This document shows positions 7,537-16,784 of a DNA stretch of 47,770 bases, one piece after another. The stretch lies in NCBI GenBank assembly GCA_020831845.1, contig JAFIFV010000111.1, forward strand, positions 1 to 47,770, read 5' to 3'. The first letter of the stretch is position 1. Every line of letters starts with the position of its first letter. The DNA is from Ectothiorhodospiraceae bacterium (lineage in GTDB: Bacteria > Pseudomonadota > Gammaproteobacteria > Nitrococcales > Aquisalimonadaceae). The notes beneath the pieces are model-generated. The model was not told where the DNA came from and did no database searches. It was given only the letters and a program-made list of their open reading frames with translations. The position numbers and the translations under genes are program-made.

Positions 7537-9030
7537 GTGCTGCTGATTCCCTTCGACCGCAAGCTGGACTGGCGACGACCGCCGCTGGCCACGCTGGGAC
7601 TGATTCTCGCCAATATCCTGGTCTACATCGTTTTCCAGACCGGCGATTACGCCCGCCTGGCGGATGCCACGGATTTCTACCAGGAATCCGGTCTCAAGGA
7701 CATCGAACTGACCGAATACCAGGCGGCGCTGCGCGCCCGCGGTGAACGGGACCCGCTGCTGCGGCGGGATGCGGACGAGGTCGCCGCAGACGAGGCGCTG
7801 TGGACGATCATCAGTGATTCCGCCCTTATGCAGCAGATCAACAACCGGACGCTGCTCGCCTCGGACCACGCCCAGTACCCCGAATGGCGCGCCAACCGGG
7901 CGGAGTTCGAGGCCCGAATGGAGCGCGTGGTGTTCTGGGCTCACGGGCTGAAACCCGCCGAACCGGACCTGTTCAGCCTGTTCACGCACATGTTCCTGCA
8001 CGGGGGCGGCGGCCACCTGATCGGCAACATGCTGTTCCTGCTGGCCGTGGGCTTCCTGGTGGAAGGCGTATTGGGAACGCGCCTGATGCTGGCCACTTAT
8101 CTGCTCGCGGGCGTGCTTGCGGGCGCAGCGGATTTCGTGGTGGCCGCCGACCGCTTCATTCCCGGCGTCGGCGCCTCCGGCGCCATTGCAGGCCTGATGG
8201 GCATGTACTGCGTGCTGTTCGGCTGGACCCGCGTCCAGTTCTTCTATTTCGTCTGGGTGTACTTCAACGTCACGCGCGCCCCGGCCCTGCTGTTGCTGCC
8301 ATTGTGGCTGGGATACGAAGTAGTGTCCTGGCTATGGTTGTCCGACGGCAGCAACATCAACTACGCGGCGCACGCCGCCGGGCTCAGCGCCGGCGCGGCC
8401 ATCGCCTTTGGGCTAAGGCGCTTCTGGCCGGAAAGCCTGAATCACGCCTACGTCACCGAACAGGTGGACGCCCGCAACCGCGAGCAGCAACTGGAGGACG
8501 CTGACGCACATCTGCGAGCACTGGAGTTCGAGCAGGCCCGCCCGCTCATCGAAGACCTGCTGCTGCAGTCCCCGGACGATCTCGGCCTGCTGAAACGACT
8601 GCACCGCTGCCTGCGCCTGAAACCGGACTCGGAGGCCTACCACCGCACCAGTCAGCGCATACTGGAAAGCGCCACCGGCCCGAGGGCCGACCGCGCACTG
8701 ATCCTGGAGACCTTCCGCGACTACACCCAGCGCGCCCGCCCGAAGCCACGCATCAGCGGGCGCATGCTGCAAACTCTGGGACTGTATTTCGCGCGCCAGG
8801 GCGAGCTGCGCGAGGCGGAGAAACTGACCCAGGCCGCACTCCGCAACAAGCTGCCGGATGCACCCGCCATGCTGGTGGCCCTGGCGGAAGCCCATCTGCG
8901 TGCCGGCCATCCGGAGCGGGCGCAGCGCCCCTTGCAGACACTGACCAACGACTACCCGGCGAGCAGCGAAACCGAATACGCCCGCAACCTGTTGCGCCAG
9001 ACCCACGGCGGCGTACCGCCGGGCGGTTGA
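7537..9030 (+). CDS. Rhomboid-family intramembrane serine protease with C-terminal TPR region
   Basis: The 497-residue protein has one membrane helix at about 17-34, then a long charged insertion to about 140, then the rhomboid core. Core motifs are HGGGGHLIGN (His160, Asn164), GASGAIAG with nucleophile Ser214, and NYAAHAAG with catalytic His279. Residues about 310-497 are helical and TPR-like (for example LEFEQARPLIEDLLLQSPDD and a later LRAGHPERAQRPLQTL). The enzyme should cut membrane proteins within the bilayer, and the TPR tail may recruit partners in the cytoplasm. The start is GTG, with GGAA about 7 bases upstream. Its stop directly abuts the stop of the convergent TPR membrane protein gene. 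The substrate is unknown. Confidence 0.88.
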   Translation: MLLIPFDRKLDWRRPPLATLGLILANILVYIVFQTGDYARLADATDFYQESGLKDIELTEYQAALRARGERDPLLRRDADEVAADEALWTIISDSALMQQINNRTLLASDHAQYPEWRANRAEFEARMERVVFWAHGLKPAEPDLFSLFTHMFLHGGGGHLIGNMLFLLAVGFLVEGVLGTRLMLATYLLAGVLAGAADFVVAADRFIPGVGASGAIAGLMGMYCVLFGWTRVQFFYFVWVYFNVTRAPALLLLPLWLGYEVVSWLWLSDGSNINYAAHAAGLSAGAAIAFGLRRFWPESLNHAYVTEQVDARNREQQLEDADAHLRALEFEQARPLIEDLLLQSPDDLGLLKRLHRCLRLKPDSEAYHRTSQRILESATGPRADRALILETFRDYTQRARPKPRISGRMLQTLGLYFARQGELREAEKLTQAALRNKLPDAPAMLVALAEAHLRAGHPERAQRPLQTLTNDYPASSETEYARNLLRQTHGGVPPGG

Positions 9031-10272
9031 TCAGGCGATGGAACGGGCCAGCGAGTCCACCTCGGAGGTGTAGGGGCTGTCGGGGTGGTGTTTCTGCAGA
9101 TAGCCGATCAGCTTGCGCGCCTGTTCCGGCTTGCCGGCATCATCCAGGAACATGCGGGCAGCCAGCAGATAGGCCTTCGGCACCAGCGGGTGATTGGGGA
9201 ACCGCTGGTGGAAACCATTCAGCAGGTGCAGGGCCTCGCGCAGCCTGCCGCGCTGGCGCAGCTCCCTCGCCACCGCATCATGGGCGTCGGCGGCATCCAG
9301 CCGGAACTGCGGATCGGCCTGCAGGCAATCCAGGTACACGTCAGTGGCGTCCTGGGCACGGCCACCTCTGACCAGCACGCGAATCGCCGCCGGCCCTTCC
9401 TTGCGCAGCACGTCGGCATCCCCCGTCAGGCGCGCGAGGCGCAGCAGACGCTGCTTGTACTCGGGATTGCCGGGATCGCGGTCCAGCAATGATCGCAACT
9501 CGACCAACGCGGCCTTGTAGTTCTGCGCCTCCATCAGTTCTTCGAACAGCGCCAGTTCCGGGTCAGAGCCGTCCAGCGAGACGTCGATGGGGTAATCCAG
9601 CTCCTCGTGATACTGGAACACGGTGTAGCCCAGCATGTGGAACGTCATCAGCGTGAAGTAGTTGCCGACGAACACCGCACCGCTGAGGTACAGCAGAGGA
9701 TGGAAATCCGGCGGAATCACGTAGGCCAGCAGATGCGAGGCCGTACCGGTCGCGATCTGTACGCAGAGCACCAGCCCGAACAGCCCCAGGTACGGCCAGC
9801 CGATACCCAGCGCCACCTGGCTTAGCCGCACCGGGTTCACCGCGGCGAAGAAGCTGCGCTCGATGGCCAGCACGATGACACTGGCCGGCAGCAGCAGCGT
9901 CGCCGCCACCAGCAGCAGCAGGAACAGGATGGGGTGCACACTGCCCACCATACCCACGGCGACGAACAGGCAGATGATCACGCCAAGTTGCTTGAGCGGC
10001 AGTGCGTAGCCCTCGCCGCTCAGCGCATCGCGCAATTCGGGCGGATCCATTTCTCCCGAGGCGGTGTACATCAGGCTTTCGTAGCCGTACTTCAGCAGCA
10101 TGAACAGCATCACCAGCGAACAGATGATCGCGAAGAAAGCGAACCCCAGCGCCAGCGGAATGACCCCGACCGCAACGGTGATGCCCAGCATGTCGAGGGC
10201 GGGACGCCGCAAGGGATAGCGGAAGAACGCCGGCAGCTGGTGCCAGTAAGGAGTGATCTGATTGGATGCCAT
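9031..10272 (-). CDS. Polytopic membrane protein with C-terminal TPR-like repeats
   Basis: The 413-residue product has six or so hydrophobic segments in its first about 230 residues (for example [20 protein letters not shown] and [24 protein letters not shown]). It then has a soluble helical part with TPR-like repeats such as [21 protein letters not shown] and [17 protein letters not shown]. It resembles DUF4013-like uncharacterised membrane proteins. The ATG at 10272 ([10 protein letters not shown]) is preferred over an upstream start at 10317 because the extra residues are Gly/Pro-rich and an AGGGA lies before the ATG. It converges on the rhomboid gene with no intervening base, and both tails carry TPR-like repeats. 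No function can be named. Confidence 0.75.
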   Translation of the reverse strand: MASNQITPYWHQLPAFFRYPLRRPALDMLGITVAVGVIPLALGFAFFAIICSLVMLFMLLKYGYESLMYTASGEMDPPELRDALSGEGYALPLKQLGVIICLFVAVGMVGSVHPILFLLLLVAATLLLPASVIVLAIERSFFAAVNPVRLSQVALGIGWPYLGLFGLVLCVQIATGTASHLLAYVIPPDFHPLLYLSGAVFVGNYFTLMTFHMLGYTVFQYHEELDYPIDVSLDGSDPELALFEELMEAQNYKAALVELRSLLDRDPGNPEYKQRLLRLARLTGDADVLRKEGPAAIRVLVRGGRAQDATDVYLDCLQADPQFRLDAADAHDAVARELRQRGRLREALHLLNGFHQRFPNHPLVPKAYLLAARMFLDDAGKPEQARKLIGYLQKHHPDSPYTSEVDSLARSIA

Positions 10273-10563
10273 GGAAACTGTCCCTGTGGGCGGCCCTGCC
10301 GCACCTTGATCCCCCACCGGCCTCAGGCACTGACGCGGAACCCCTCCCCTTTCGTCAGCACGCCGTCCATGCCGGTGCCACTTTTTTGCAGACTATATAA
10401 CGTGAATGCCCCTCAACGGTATCCGGGGCCGACGACTGTTGGCATTTTGCCGCCGAACGTTACAAGGCCCACAACAGGAGCCTCGTGGAGCGGTTTGGCG
10501 TGGAGGCCATTCCTTCGCCATAATGTGGCACCTTCTGAAGCAGCCGCAGGCAGACCAGTTCCC

Positions 10564-12231
10564 ATGGCTCAGTACATCTACACCATGAACCGCGTGGGCA
10601 AGATCGTTCCGCCCAAGCGGGAAATCCTGAAGAACATCTCGCTGTCGTTTTTTCCGGGCGCCAAGATCGGCGTGCTGGGCCTGAACGGCTCCGGTAAATC
10701 CACCCTGCTGCGCATCATGGCCGGCATCGATACCGAGATCGAGGGCGAGGCCCGCCCGCAGCCCGGCATCAACATCGGCTACCTGCCGCAGGAACCGCAA
10801 CTGGACCCGGACAAGGATGTGCGCGGCAACGTCGAGGAAGGCGTGGCCGAGACCAAGGCGCTGCTGGACCAGTTCAATGATGTTTCCGCGCAGATGGCCG
10901 ACCCGGACGCCGACTTCGAAAAGCTGATGGAAGAGCAGGCCAAGCTGCAGGACAAGATCGAAGCCGCCGGCGCCTGGGACCTGGACCGCAAGCTGGAACA
11001 GGCGGCCGACGCGCTGCGCCTGCCGCCCTGGGAGGCCGATGTCAGCAAGCTTTCCGGGGGCGAACGCCGTCGCGTGGCGCTATGTCGTCTGCTGCTCTCC
11101 AACCCCGACATGCTGCTGCTGGATGAGCCCACCAACCACCTGGACGCCGAAAGCGTGGCCTGGCTGGAGCGCTTCCTTGCGGAATTCCCCGGCACCGTCG
11201 TGGCGGTGACCCACGACCGCTACTTCCTGGACAACGTCGCCGGCTGGATCCTGGAGCTGGATCGCGGCCAGGGCATCCCCTGGGAGGGCAACTACTCCTC
11301 CTGGCTGGAACAGAAGGAAAAGCGGCTGCAGCAGGAGAAGAAACAGCAGGCCTCCCACGACCGCGCCATCAAGGCGGAGCTGGAGTGGGTGCGACAGAAC
11401 CCCAAGGGCCGCCAGGCCAAGAGCAAGGCACGTCTGGCCCGTTTCGACGAACTGCAGTCGAAGGAATTCCAGAAGCGCAACGAGACGCAGGAACTCTACA
11501 TCCCGCCGGGGCCCCGCCTGGGCGACAAGGTGGTGGAATTCCACGGTGTCAGCAAGGCCTTCGGCGAGAACCTGCTCTACGAGAACCTGGATTTCTCCCT
11601 GCCGCCCGGCGGTATCGTCGGTGTCATCGGCCCCAACGGCGCAGGCAAGACCACGCTGTTCCGGCTGATGATGGGCCAGGAAAAGCCGGACAGCGGCGAA
11701 GTGGTACTCGGCGAGACGGTGGAGCTAGCCTGCGTGGATCAGAGCCGCGACTCACTGGACGACAGCAAGACCGTCTGGCAGGAAATCTCCGACGGGCTGG
11801 ACAACATCCAGGTGGGGAGCTACGAGACCAACTCGCGCGCCTACGTGGGTCGCTTCAACTTCAAGGGCTCCGACCAGCAGAAGTACATCGGCGACCTCTC
11901 GGGCGGCGAGCGCAATCGCGTGCACCTGGCCAAGCTGCTGAAGAGCGGTGGCAACGTGCTGCTGCTGGACGAACCCACCAACGACCTGGATGTGGAAACC
12001 CTGCGGGCCCTGGAAGAGGCGCTGCTCACCTTCCCCGGATGCGCAGTGGTGATCTCGCATGATCGCTGGTTCCTGGACCGCATCGCGACCCATATCCTGG
12101 CCTTCGAGGGCGAGAGCCAGGTGACGTTCTTCAACGGCAACTACTCGGATTACGAGGCCGACCGCAAGAAGCGCCTGGGCGACGAGGCCCTGAACCCGCA
12201 CCGCATCAAGTACAAGCGGCTGGCGAGCTGA
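10564..12231 (+). CDS. ettA: Energy-dependent translational throttle protein EttA (ABC-F ATPase)
   Basis: The 555-residue length matches EttA exactly. It is an ABC-F protein with two ATPase domains: Walker A GLNGSGKS at 39-46 and GPNGAGKT near 357. There are two LSGGER signatures and two [11 protein letters not shown] / [11 protein letters not shown]alker B blocks, separated by a charged linker around [14 protein letters not shown]. EttA binds the ribosomal E site and gates the first peptide bond according to the ATP/ADP ratio. The ATG at 10564 begins [13 protein letters not shown], the family's N-terminus; the frame stays open far upstream but that part is non-homologous. It has no transmembrane part and is not an exporter. 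Confidence 0.95.
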   Translation: MAQYIYTMNRVGKIVPPKREILKNISLSFFPGAKIGVLGLNGSGKSTLLRIMAGIDTEIEGEARPQPGINIGYLPQEPQLDPDKDVRGNVEEGVAETKALLDQFNDVSAQMADPDADFEKLMEEQAKLQDKIEAAGAWDLDRKLEQAADALRLPPWEADVSKLSGGERRRVALCRLLLSNPDMLLLDEPTNHLDAESVAWLERFLAEFPGTVVAVTHDRYFLDNVAGWILELDRGQGIPWEGNYSSWLEQKEKRLQQEKKQQASHDRAIKAELEWVRQNPKGRQAKSKARLARFDELQSKEFQKRNETQELYIPPGPRLGDKVVEFHGVSKAFGENLLYENLDFSLPPGGIVGVIGPNGAGKTTLFRLMMGQEKPDSGEVVLGETVELACVDQSRDSLDDSKTVWQEISDGLDNIQVGSYETNSRAYVGRFNFKGSDQQKYIGDLSGGERNRVHLAKLLKSGGNVLLLDEPTNDLDVETLRALEEALLTFPGCAVVISHDRWFLDRIATHILAFEGESQVTFFNGNYSDYEADRKKRLGDEALNPHRIKYKRLAS

Positions 12232-12261
12232 CCTCGGGGGGTACCGCCGGATTCAGGATCG

Positions 12262-12292
12262 CAGGGTAGTAACCGCACAGCGGGTGCTACCC
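12262..12292. repeat. Degenerate half copy of the composite palindromic repeat
   Basis: This stretch, 31 bases after the ettA stop, matches only the right arm of the repeats that follow (GTAGGG-AGTAACCGC-GCA-GCGGTTGCTACC), with several changes. It keeps a hairpin with arms GGGTAG and CTACCC around an inner AACCGC/GCGGGT stem. It could also act as the ettA transcript end, but no T-run follows. Confidence 0.5.
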
Positions 12293-12337
12293 TCGAGCAT
12301 GGCCTGCAGCGCGGCTGTATCGGCACGTTCCGCATGG

Positions 12338-12471
12338 TCCGGCCTCACGGCCGGATCGGTGGCAATCGCCTGCGGCGATTACCCCCCTACGCGCCGCCGC
12401 CCATCCCGGTTTCCCTCCCGCCGTAGGGGAGTAACCGCGCAGCGACTGCTACCGTCGGGCGCAAGCCCGAA
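12338..12471. repeat. Composite palindromic repeat, copy 1
   Basis: This 134-base element is a large imperfect palindrome of two REP-like arms. The left arm has hairpins TCCGGCC/GGCCGGA and AATCGCC-TGC-GGCGATT, then CCCCCCTACG. A centre of about 35 bases follows. The right arm has CGTAGGGG, then AACCGC-GCA-GCGact, then CGGGC-GCAA-GCCCG. In this copy the right inner hairpin has decayed. A further 33-bp spacer (ending GCCTCCCTG) follows and is itself repeated after copy 2. It lies in the 705-base gap between ettA and the PPC-like lipoprotein, which otherwise holds no gene. Confidence 0.85.
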
Positions 12472-12504
12472 TGTGCCGGAAATGATGACCTTCCCCGCCT
12501 CCCT

Positions 12505-12639
12505 GTCCGGCCTGCGGCCGGATCGGTGGCAATCGCCTGGCGGCGATTACCCCCCTACGCGCCGCCGCCCATCCCGGTTCCCGTCCCGCCGTAGGGGAGT
12601 AACCACGCAGCGGTTGCTACCGTCGGGCGCAAGCCGGAA
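12505..12639. repeat. Composite palindromic repeat, copy 2
   Basis: It starts 167 bases after copy 1 and is over 90% alike by eye. It has the outer TCCGGCC-TGC-GGCCGGA hairpin, one extra G in the left inner hairpin (CGCCTGGCGGCG), and a changed base in the right inner arm (AACCAC). The same 34-base spacer beginning TGTGCCGGAAATGATGAC follows, so copies 1-3 form a tandem array with a period of about 168 bases. Confidence 0.85.
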
Positions 12640-12673
12640 TGTGCCGGAAATGATGACTTTCCCCGCCTCCCTG

Positions 12674-12806
12674 TCCGGCCTGTGGCCGGATCGGTGGCAA
12701 TCGCCTGCGGCGATTACCCCCCTACGCGCCGCCGCCCATCCCGGTTTCCCTCCCGCCGTAGGGGAGTAACCGCGCAGCGGTTGCTACCGTCGGGCGCAAG
12801 CCCGAA
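12674..12806. repeat. Composite palindromic repeat, copy 3
   Basis: This third tandem copy has both inner hairpins intact: AATCGCC-TGC-GGCGATT on the left and AACCGC-GCA-GCGGTT on the right, with CCCCTACG/CGTAGGGG pairing across the centre. It lies 130 bases upstream of the PPC-like lipoprotein gene. The remaining sequence to that gene shows nothing else recognisable. Confidence 0.85.
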
Positions 12807-12936
12807 TGTTCCGGGAGGACGCCAGCCGTTCGGGGCCATGGGGGTAGAGCGCAGCGATGCCCTCCCCCCCGTTCAGCTCCCGTTCGGTTTCCCTGCTGCA
12901 GCATGACGCTCATGGTTCATGGAACGAGGGCTCGTC

Positions 12937-13851
12937 ATGCGCAGCTACCGCTATCTGGGATTCACCGCCACCCTTGCTGCCGCCACGCTGCTCGCCGGCT
13001 GCATGAGCGATGACCGGAGCAAGCGCCCCCGCTACTACAACACGGTGTCCATCGACGCCAGCGTGCTGGACGACCACTGGAAAAGCTACGCCAGCTACGT
13101 GCCCCACGGCACCAGCCGCGTCGAGGTCCGGCTGCATCACTTGAGCCAGGATGCCGATCTGTTCGTCACCGGTCCCCGCAAATGGGAAACCTGCGATTCG
13201 CTGAACCGCGGCCGCCGCTCGGAAACCTGCGTGTTCTACGACCCCACCCCCGGTGAATGGCTGATCGACGTGATCGGCTGGGACTACGGCCGCACCCATT
13301 ACACGCTGACCACCACCCTGAGCCCGTCTCGCAAGGAGGCAAGCCTCTGGCAGATCGACTCCGGCGTGCTGGCCATGCAAGCCGACATGGCCACGCACGA
13401 AACAGTGACCAACGATATGGAACAGGCCAGAGCGCTGCTCGCGACGCTTCAAGCCGCGAAAACAACTGCGGCGACGCTGGAACAAGGGGAATACGACTTC
13501 ACCGTGCTGCGGGGAGAAGAAACGCTGGGACAACTCGGCCTGGCCGTGGAGCGGACCGGAGACCAGCGCCTGGCTCACGTCAAGCTGGCGATACGTGACC
13601 AGGAAACGGGGGAGCGTCAGCTCCTCATCAGTCGTGCCGAACATCCGCTGGTGCTGGCGGATGCCGCCGCAACGCCGCAGCAGAGTATTGCCAGCATCCA
13701 CCTGGGTGCCCGCCGCCTGGAACTCCGCTTGGGCATGGACACAGGCACCGGCGCCGATATGCAGCTGATCGCGGAGCCAGGCCCGGCGGTCCAGGAGATG
13801 GGCTGGCAGGACACCGTCGATAGCGCACTGACGCTGCAAGCGGAAGAGTGA
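12937..13851 (+). CDS. Putative lipoprotein with PPC-like beta-sandwich domain
   Basis: The 304-residue product starts with a lipoprotein signal ending in LLAGC (Cys22). Residues about 35-130 look like a bacterial pre-peptidase C-terminal (PPC) type beta domain: VRLHHLSQDADLFVTGP, then FYDPTPGEWLIDVIGWDYG, then THYTLTTTL. Cys in KWETCDSL and RSETCVF may form a disulfide. The remaining about 170 residues are mixed helix/strand and unrecognised. The ATG at 12937 has GAGGG 7 bases upstream; an ATG at 12919 has none and would spoil the signal. It stands alone, flanked on both sides by the composite repeats (copies 3 and 4), which may mark it as movable. Function unknown. Confidence 0.75.
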   Translation: MRSYRYLGFTATLAAATLLAGCMSDDRSKRPRYYNTVSIDASVLDDHWKSYASYVPHGTSRVEVRLHHLSQDADLFVTGPRKWETCDSLNRGRRSETCVFYDPTPGEWLIDVIGWDYGRTHYTLTTTLSPSRKEASLWQIDSGVLAMQADMATHETVTNDMEQARALLATLQAAKTTAATLEQGEYDFTVLRGEETLGQLGLAVERTGDQRLAHVKLAIRDQETGERQLLISRAEHPLVLADAAATPQQSIASIHLGARRLELRLGMDTGTGADMQLIAEPGPAVQEMGWQDTVDSALTLQAEE

Positions 13852-13869
13852 AAAACGGAACGCATCCTG

Positions 13870-14004
13870 TCCGGCCTGTGGCCGGATCGGTGGCAATCGC
13901 CTGCGGCGATTACCCCCCTACGCCACACCGCCCCGCTCCCGGACTCCATCCCGCCGTAGGGGGGTAACCGCGCAGCGGTTGCCACCGTCGGGCGCAAGCC
14001 CGAA
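13870..14004. repeat. Composite palindromic repeat, copy 4
   Basis: It begins 19 bases after the lipoprotein stop. Here the long cross-pairing is perfect, TTACCCCCCTACG with CGTAGGGGGGTAA, and GGTGGCAATCGC on the left pairs with GCGGTTGCCACC on the right with a single wobble. This is the clearest view of the two-armed design. The central loop reads GCTCCCGGACTCCATCCC and so contains the seed of the heptamer expanded in copy 5. It fills most of the 245-base gap before the dehydrogenase gene. Confidence 0.85.
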
Positions 14005-14096
14005 AGACGCTGGATTCTGGTCCTGAACCATTGCACACCGTTCGATAGCCTGCTAGTTATTGCCGGATAACCCACAAGGCCAACAACGAGCAGACC

Positions 14097-15032
14097 ATGA
14101 CAGCCGACATCCTAGTCGCCGGGCGCATGCCGGCCAACGTCATTCCGCAACTGGATCAGCATTTCCACCTGCACGTCCTGCCCACGGACAAGGCCTCTGC
14201 CGACGCCATGATACGGGAGGTTGGTACACGCATACGCGGCGTGGCCACGAATGCGGCGCAGGGGCTCCCTCTCGAACTGCTGGATCAGCTTCCCGGGCTG
14301 GAAGTAGTAGCATCATCCGGCATCGGAACGGACGCGCTGAACCTGAACGCGGCGAAAGCACGTGGGATCCATGTCGCCGTGACGCCGGACGTGCTGACCA
14401 ACGACGTCGCCGACGCCGGCATCGCGCTGATGCTGGCAGTCTCACGCAAGCTCTGCATGGCCGAGCGCAACGTCCGCGCCGGCCGATGGCTGAAAGGGCT
14501 GGGCCTCGGCTACAGGGTCACCGGCAAACGGCTGGGCATACTCGGCCTGGGCAGGATCGGTCGCGCGGTCGCGAAGCGTGCCGAAGCCTTCGACATGAGC
14601 ATCGCCTACCACCAACGGACCCCGAACCCCGACGTGTCGTACCGTTATCACGACTCCCTGCTCTCCCTGGCGGCGGACAGCGACTTCCTGATGATCATCG
14701 TCCCGGGCGGCCCGGCTACCGACGGCATGGTGAATCGGGAGGTGCTGGATGCACTAGGGCCGGACGGCACGCTGATCAACATAGGCCGCGGCGCCACGGT
14801 GGACGAGCCGGAACTGATCCGGGCGCTGGCCGAGGGCCGCATCCGGGGTGCCGCGCTGGACGTGCTGGCCAACGAACCCCATGTGCCGGAGGCGCTGCTG
14901 ACCATGGACAACGTCGTCCTGCAGCCGCATTTCGCCAGCGGCACGGAGGAATGCCGCGCGGAAATGGGCCAACTCGTCGTGGACAATCTCCGCGCGCATT
15001 TCGACGGCAAGCCCCTGCTGACACCCGTGTAG
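14097..15032 (+). CDS. D-isomer specific 2-hydroxyacid dehydrogenase
   Basis: The 311-residue protein is an NAD(P)-dependent 2-hydroxyacid dehydrogenase of the hydroxypyruvate / hydroxyphenylpyruvate reductase branch. It has a substrate-domain start (ILVAGRMPANVIPQL), the dinucleotide fold GILGLGRIGRAVAKRA, NIGRGATVDE with catalytic Arg, LANEPHVP with Glu, and LQPHFASGT with the catalytic His. It reduces a 2-keto acid to the D-hydroxy acid; the exact acid cannot be told. TNAAQGLPLELLDQLPGLEVV resembles plant-type HPP reductases and GhrB-like enzymes. It sits alone behind repeat copy 4, and its stop overlaps a large palindrome shared with the convergent MFS gene. Confidence 0.9.
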   Translation: MTADILVAGRMPANVIPQLDQHFHLHVLPTDKASADAMIREVGTRIRGVATNAAQGLPLELLDQLPGLEVVASSGIGTDALNLNAAKARGIHVAVTPDVLTNDVADAGIALMLAVSRKLCMAERNVRAGRWLKGLGLGYRVTGKRLGILGLGRIGRAVAKRAEAFDMSIAYHQRTPNPDVSYRYHDSLLSLAADSDFLMIIVPGGPATDGMVNREVLDALGPDGTLINIGRGATVDEPELIRALAEGRIRGAALDVLANEPHVPEALLTMDNVVLQPHFASGTEECRAEMGQLVVDNLRAHFDGKPLLTPV

Positions 15033-15110
15033 GATGCCCAGAGCCGAAGGCGATGCGCACCGGCCCATGCTGGGGGATTGGTGCGCATCGCTGCGCTCTG
15101 GGCACCCTAC
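15029..15110. repeat. Long palindromic element spanning two convergent stop codons
   Basis: Nested inverted repeats cover the whole junction: outer GTAGG/CCTAC, then TGCCCAGAGC (15035-15044) with GCTCTGGGCA (15095-15104), then GCGATGCGCACC (15050-15061) with GGTGCGCATCGC (15080-15091), around an 18-base loop. The stop codons of the dehydrogenase and the MFS gene lie within its ends. It looks like a dispersed palindromic repeat of the GTAGGGTGCGCA type and would serve as a two-way transcript end. Confidence 0.6.
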
Positions 15111-16264
15111 GCCGGAGAGCGGCCGAAGCGGGACAGGGCGGCAACGATGAAGCCAAGGAATAACGACACGCCGCCGATGATGAACACCGGCGGATAGCTG
15201 CCGACCCAACCAAACACGCCCGCCAGGGCATAGCCGCCGACCGCCTGCGCCAATGCAAAAGAGGCCGTTGCCCAGCCCCAGGCCCGGCGGTGCTCCTCCA
15301 GCGGAACCAGCTGCGATAGATAGCCCGAGGTGAGCGATACCAGCCCCGGCACCATCGCCCCGACCACGAAAGAACACAGGGATGCCAGCAACAGGGTGTC
15401 GGCCACGCTGGACAGCAACAAGGCGACCGTCATCAACGCCACTGCCAGCAGCAAGGCCGGATACCAACCCAGTCGCGCCGCCACCCAGCCCGCCAGGAAG
15501 GGCCCGGCGATGGCCCCCAGCGCGAACAGGCTCCATTGCACCGAGGCGAATGCAGCCCCCAGCCCCTGCTCGCGAGCCAGGAAGTCCACCCAGAACAGCG
15601 TGTGGGGCACATAACCCACCGACTGCAGCCCGTATCCCACCACCACCAGCAGCACCGCCAGCGGCAGCGCGCCGACCGGCGCCAACAGCTGCGCTGTACT
15701 GGCTTTACCGGCGGCTGCCTCGGCCTCCCAGGCCCTCCAGGTGGCAAGCATCAGGCCCAGGCAGAGCAGGCCCATGGCCAGCCAGGCCCAGCTCACCGAC
15801 AAGGCCGTGAGCCAGGGCACGACATTTGCCGAAAACAGCACCCCCACCCCGGCGCCACTGAATACGATCGCGCCGGCCAGCGGCCGCTGTTTCAGCGGCG
15901 TCGTGGTCAGCACCGTGGAGGCAGCCACCACCATCAGGATGCCGCCTGCCCAACCGGAGAGAAAACGCCAGAGGAAAAACCAGAGGAACGGTGCGGCCCA
16001 GGAGGAGACCAGGAAGCTCAGTGTGATCAGCGCCAGACCCAGCCTGATTGAAGCGGCGGTCCCCACGCGGGTGGCGAAACGGGATGCGCTCAAGGCGCCG
16101 AACAGATAGCCCAGCAGGTTGGCCGCCCCGAGGTACCCCGCCTGGGCCGGTGTGAACCAGCCCTGCTCGACCATGCCGGGAACCAGCGGCGGATAACCGA
16201 AGCGGGCCATCCCCAGGCCAACCAGTATGGCCACCGCCCCCGCCAGCACCCGATACAGTTGCAT
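15107..16264 (-). CDS. YbfB/YjiJ family MFS transporter
   Basis: The 385-residue product has about 12 hydrophobic segments and the YbfB/YjiJ (MFS_4) pattern: GLGMARFGYPPLVPGMVEQGWFTPAQAGYLGAANLLGY near the start, SGWAGGILMVVAAS in the middle, and a second half repeating VVGYGLQSVGYVPHTLFW. These are inner-membrane carriers of mostly unknown substrate. A G-rich stretch GGGGGGAG lies just before the ATG. It converges on the 2-hydroxyacid dehydrogenase gene and is divergent from a small membrane protein gene. Nothing ties it to a pathway. Confidence 0.88.
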   Translation of the reverse strand: MQLYRVLAGAVAILVGLGMARFGYPPLVPGMVEQGWFTPAQAGYLGAANLLGYLFGALSASRFATRVGTAASIRLGLALITLSFLVSSWAAPFLWFFLWRFLSGWAGGILMVVAASTVLTTTPLKQRPLAGAIVFSGAGVGVLFSANVVPWLTALSVSWAWLAMGLLCLGLMLATWRAWEAEAAAGKASTAQLLAPVGALPLAVLLVVVGYGLQSVGYVPHTLFWVDFLAREQGLGAAFASVQWSLFALGAIAGPFLAGWVAARLGWYPALLLAVALMTVALLLSSVADTLLLASLCSFVVGAMVPGLVSLTSGYLSQLVPLEEHRRAWGWATASFALAQAVGGYALAGVFGWVGSYPPVFIIGGVSLFLGFIVAALSRFGRSPA

Positions 16265-16386
16265 GCTCCCCCCTTACCCCCAAGCACTCTCAGAACGCCC
16301 GCCCCACAGGCGCTGCCAGGGGCAACATGCACCAAGGCATCGCCCCGCGTCCAGAAATTCCGTATGGTGCGTTTCATCAGGGGGAC

Positions 16387-16740
16387 ATGATGCTGGAACT
16401 GCTGGGAAGAATCGCCGCAACGCTGCAGCCCGCCAAGCGCGGCCTGCTGATGGCACTGCCGGTATTTGCTGTGCTGTCCTTGCTGGCGGCGCTGGGCGTA
16501 CTGCCGGACGGCATGCTGATCCTGTCCGTGATGCTGATGCTCTGGACGCTGCTGCTGGTCATTCTGATCAACGGTTTCCGCCGGATACCGCCGCAACCGG
16601 GTCCCGGCATGCCGCTGCTGCGGCGATTGTCGCTGCGCTTGCGGCGCGCCGGCTACTGGCTCCTTGGTGTCGCCACCCTGGGTTTCACCGTCGCCGTTCT
16701 GGCAGTCACGCTGCGGGTGCTGGTCATCTGGCTGGGCTAG
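16387..16740 (+). CDS. Small three-helix membrane protein, uncharacterised
   Basis: The 117-residue product starts MMLELLGRIAATL and has hydrophobic segments at about 20-40, 45-62 and 90-115, with a basic loop (FRRIPPQPGPG, LRRLSLRLRRAG) that is probably cytoplasmic by the positive-inside rule. A GGGGG motif precedes the ATG at 16387; an upstream ATG at 16327 in the same frame adds an unlikely leader. I do not recognise the family. It lies between the divergent MFS gene and a convergent SRPBCC gene. Confidence 0.6.
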   Translation: MMLELLGRIAATLQPAKRGLLMALPVFAVLSLLAALGVLPDGMLILSVMLMLWTLLLVILINGFRRIPPQPGPGMPLLRRLSLRLRRAGYWLLGVATLGFTVAVLAVTLRVLVIWLG

Positions 16741-16784
16741 TACGGTGCGCCGCCACCAGTCCGCGGGTTCTGTCACCGCGACGC

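Noticed and set aside
9934..10563. Upstream extension of the ettA frame
   Set aside because: It overlaps the opposite-strand membrane protein gene and has no similarity; EttA homology starts at 10564.
12338..12806. tRNA-like or riboswitch array, suggested by cloverleaf-like folding
   Set aside because: No CCA end, anticodon arm or known aptamer core; the two-armed symmetry fits a palindromic repeat better.
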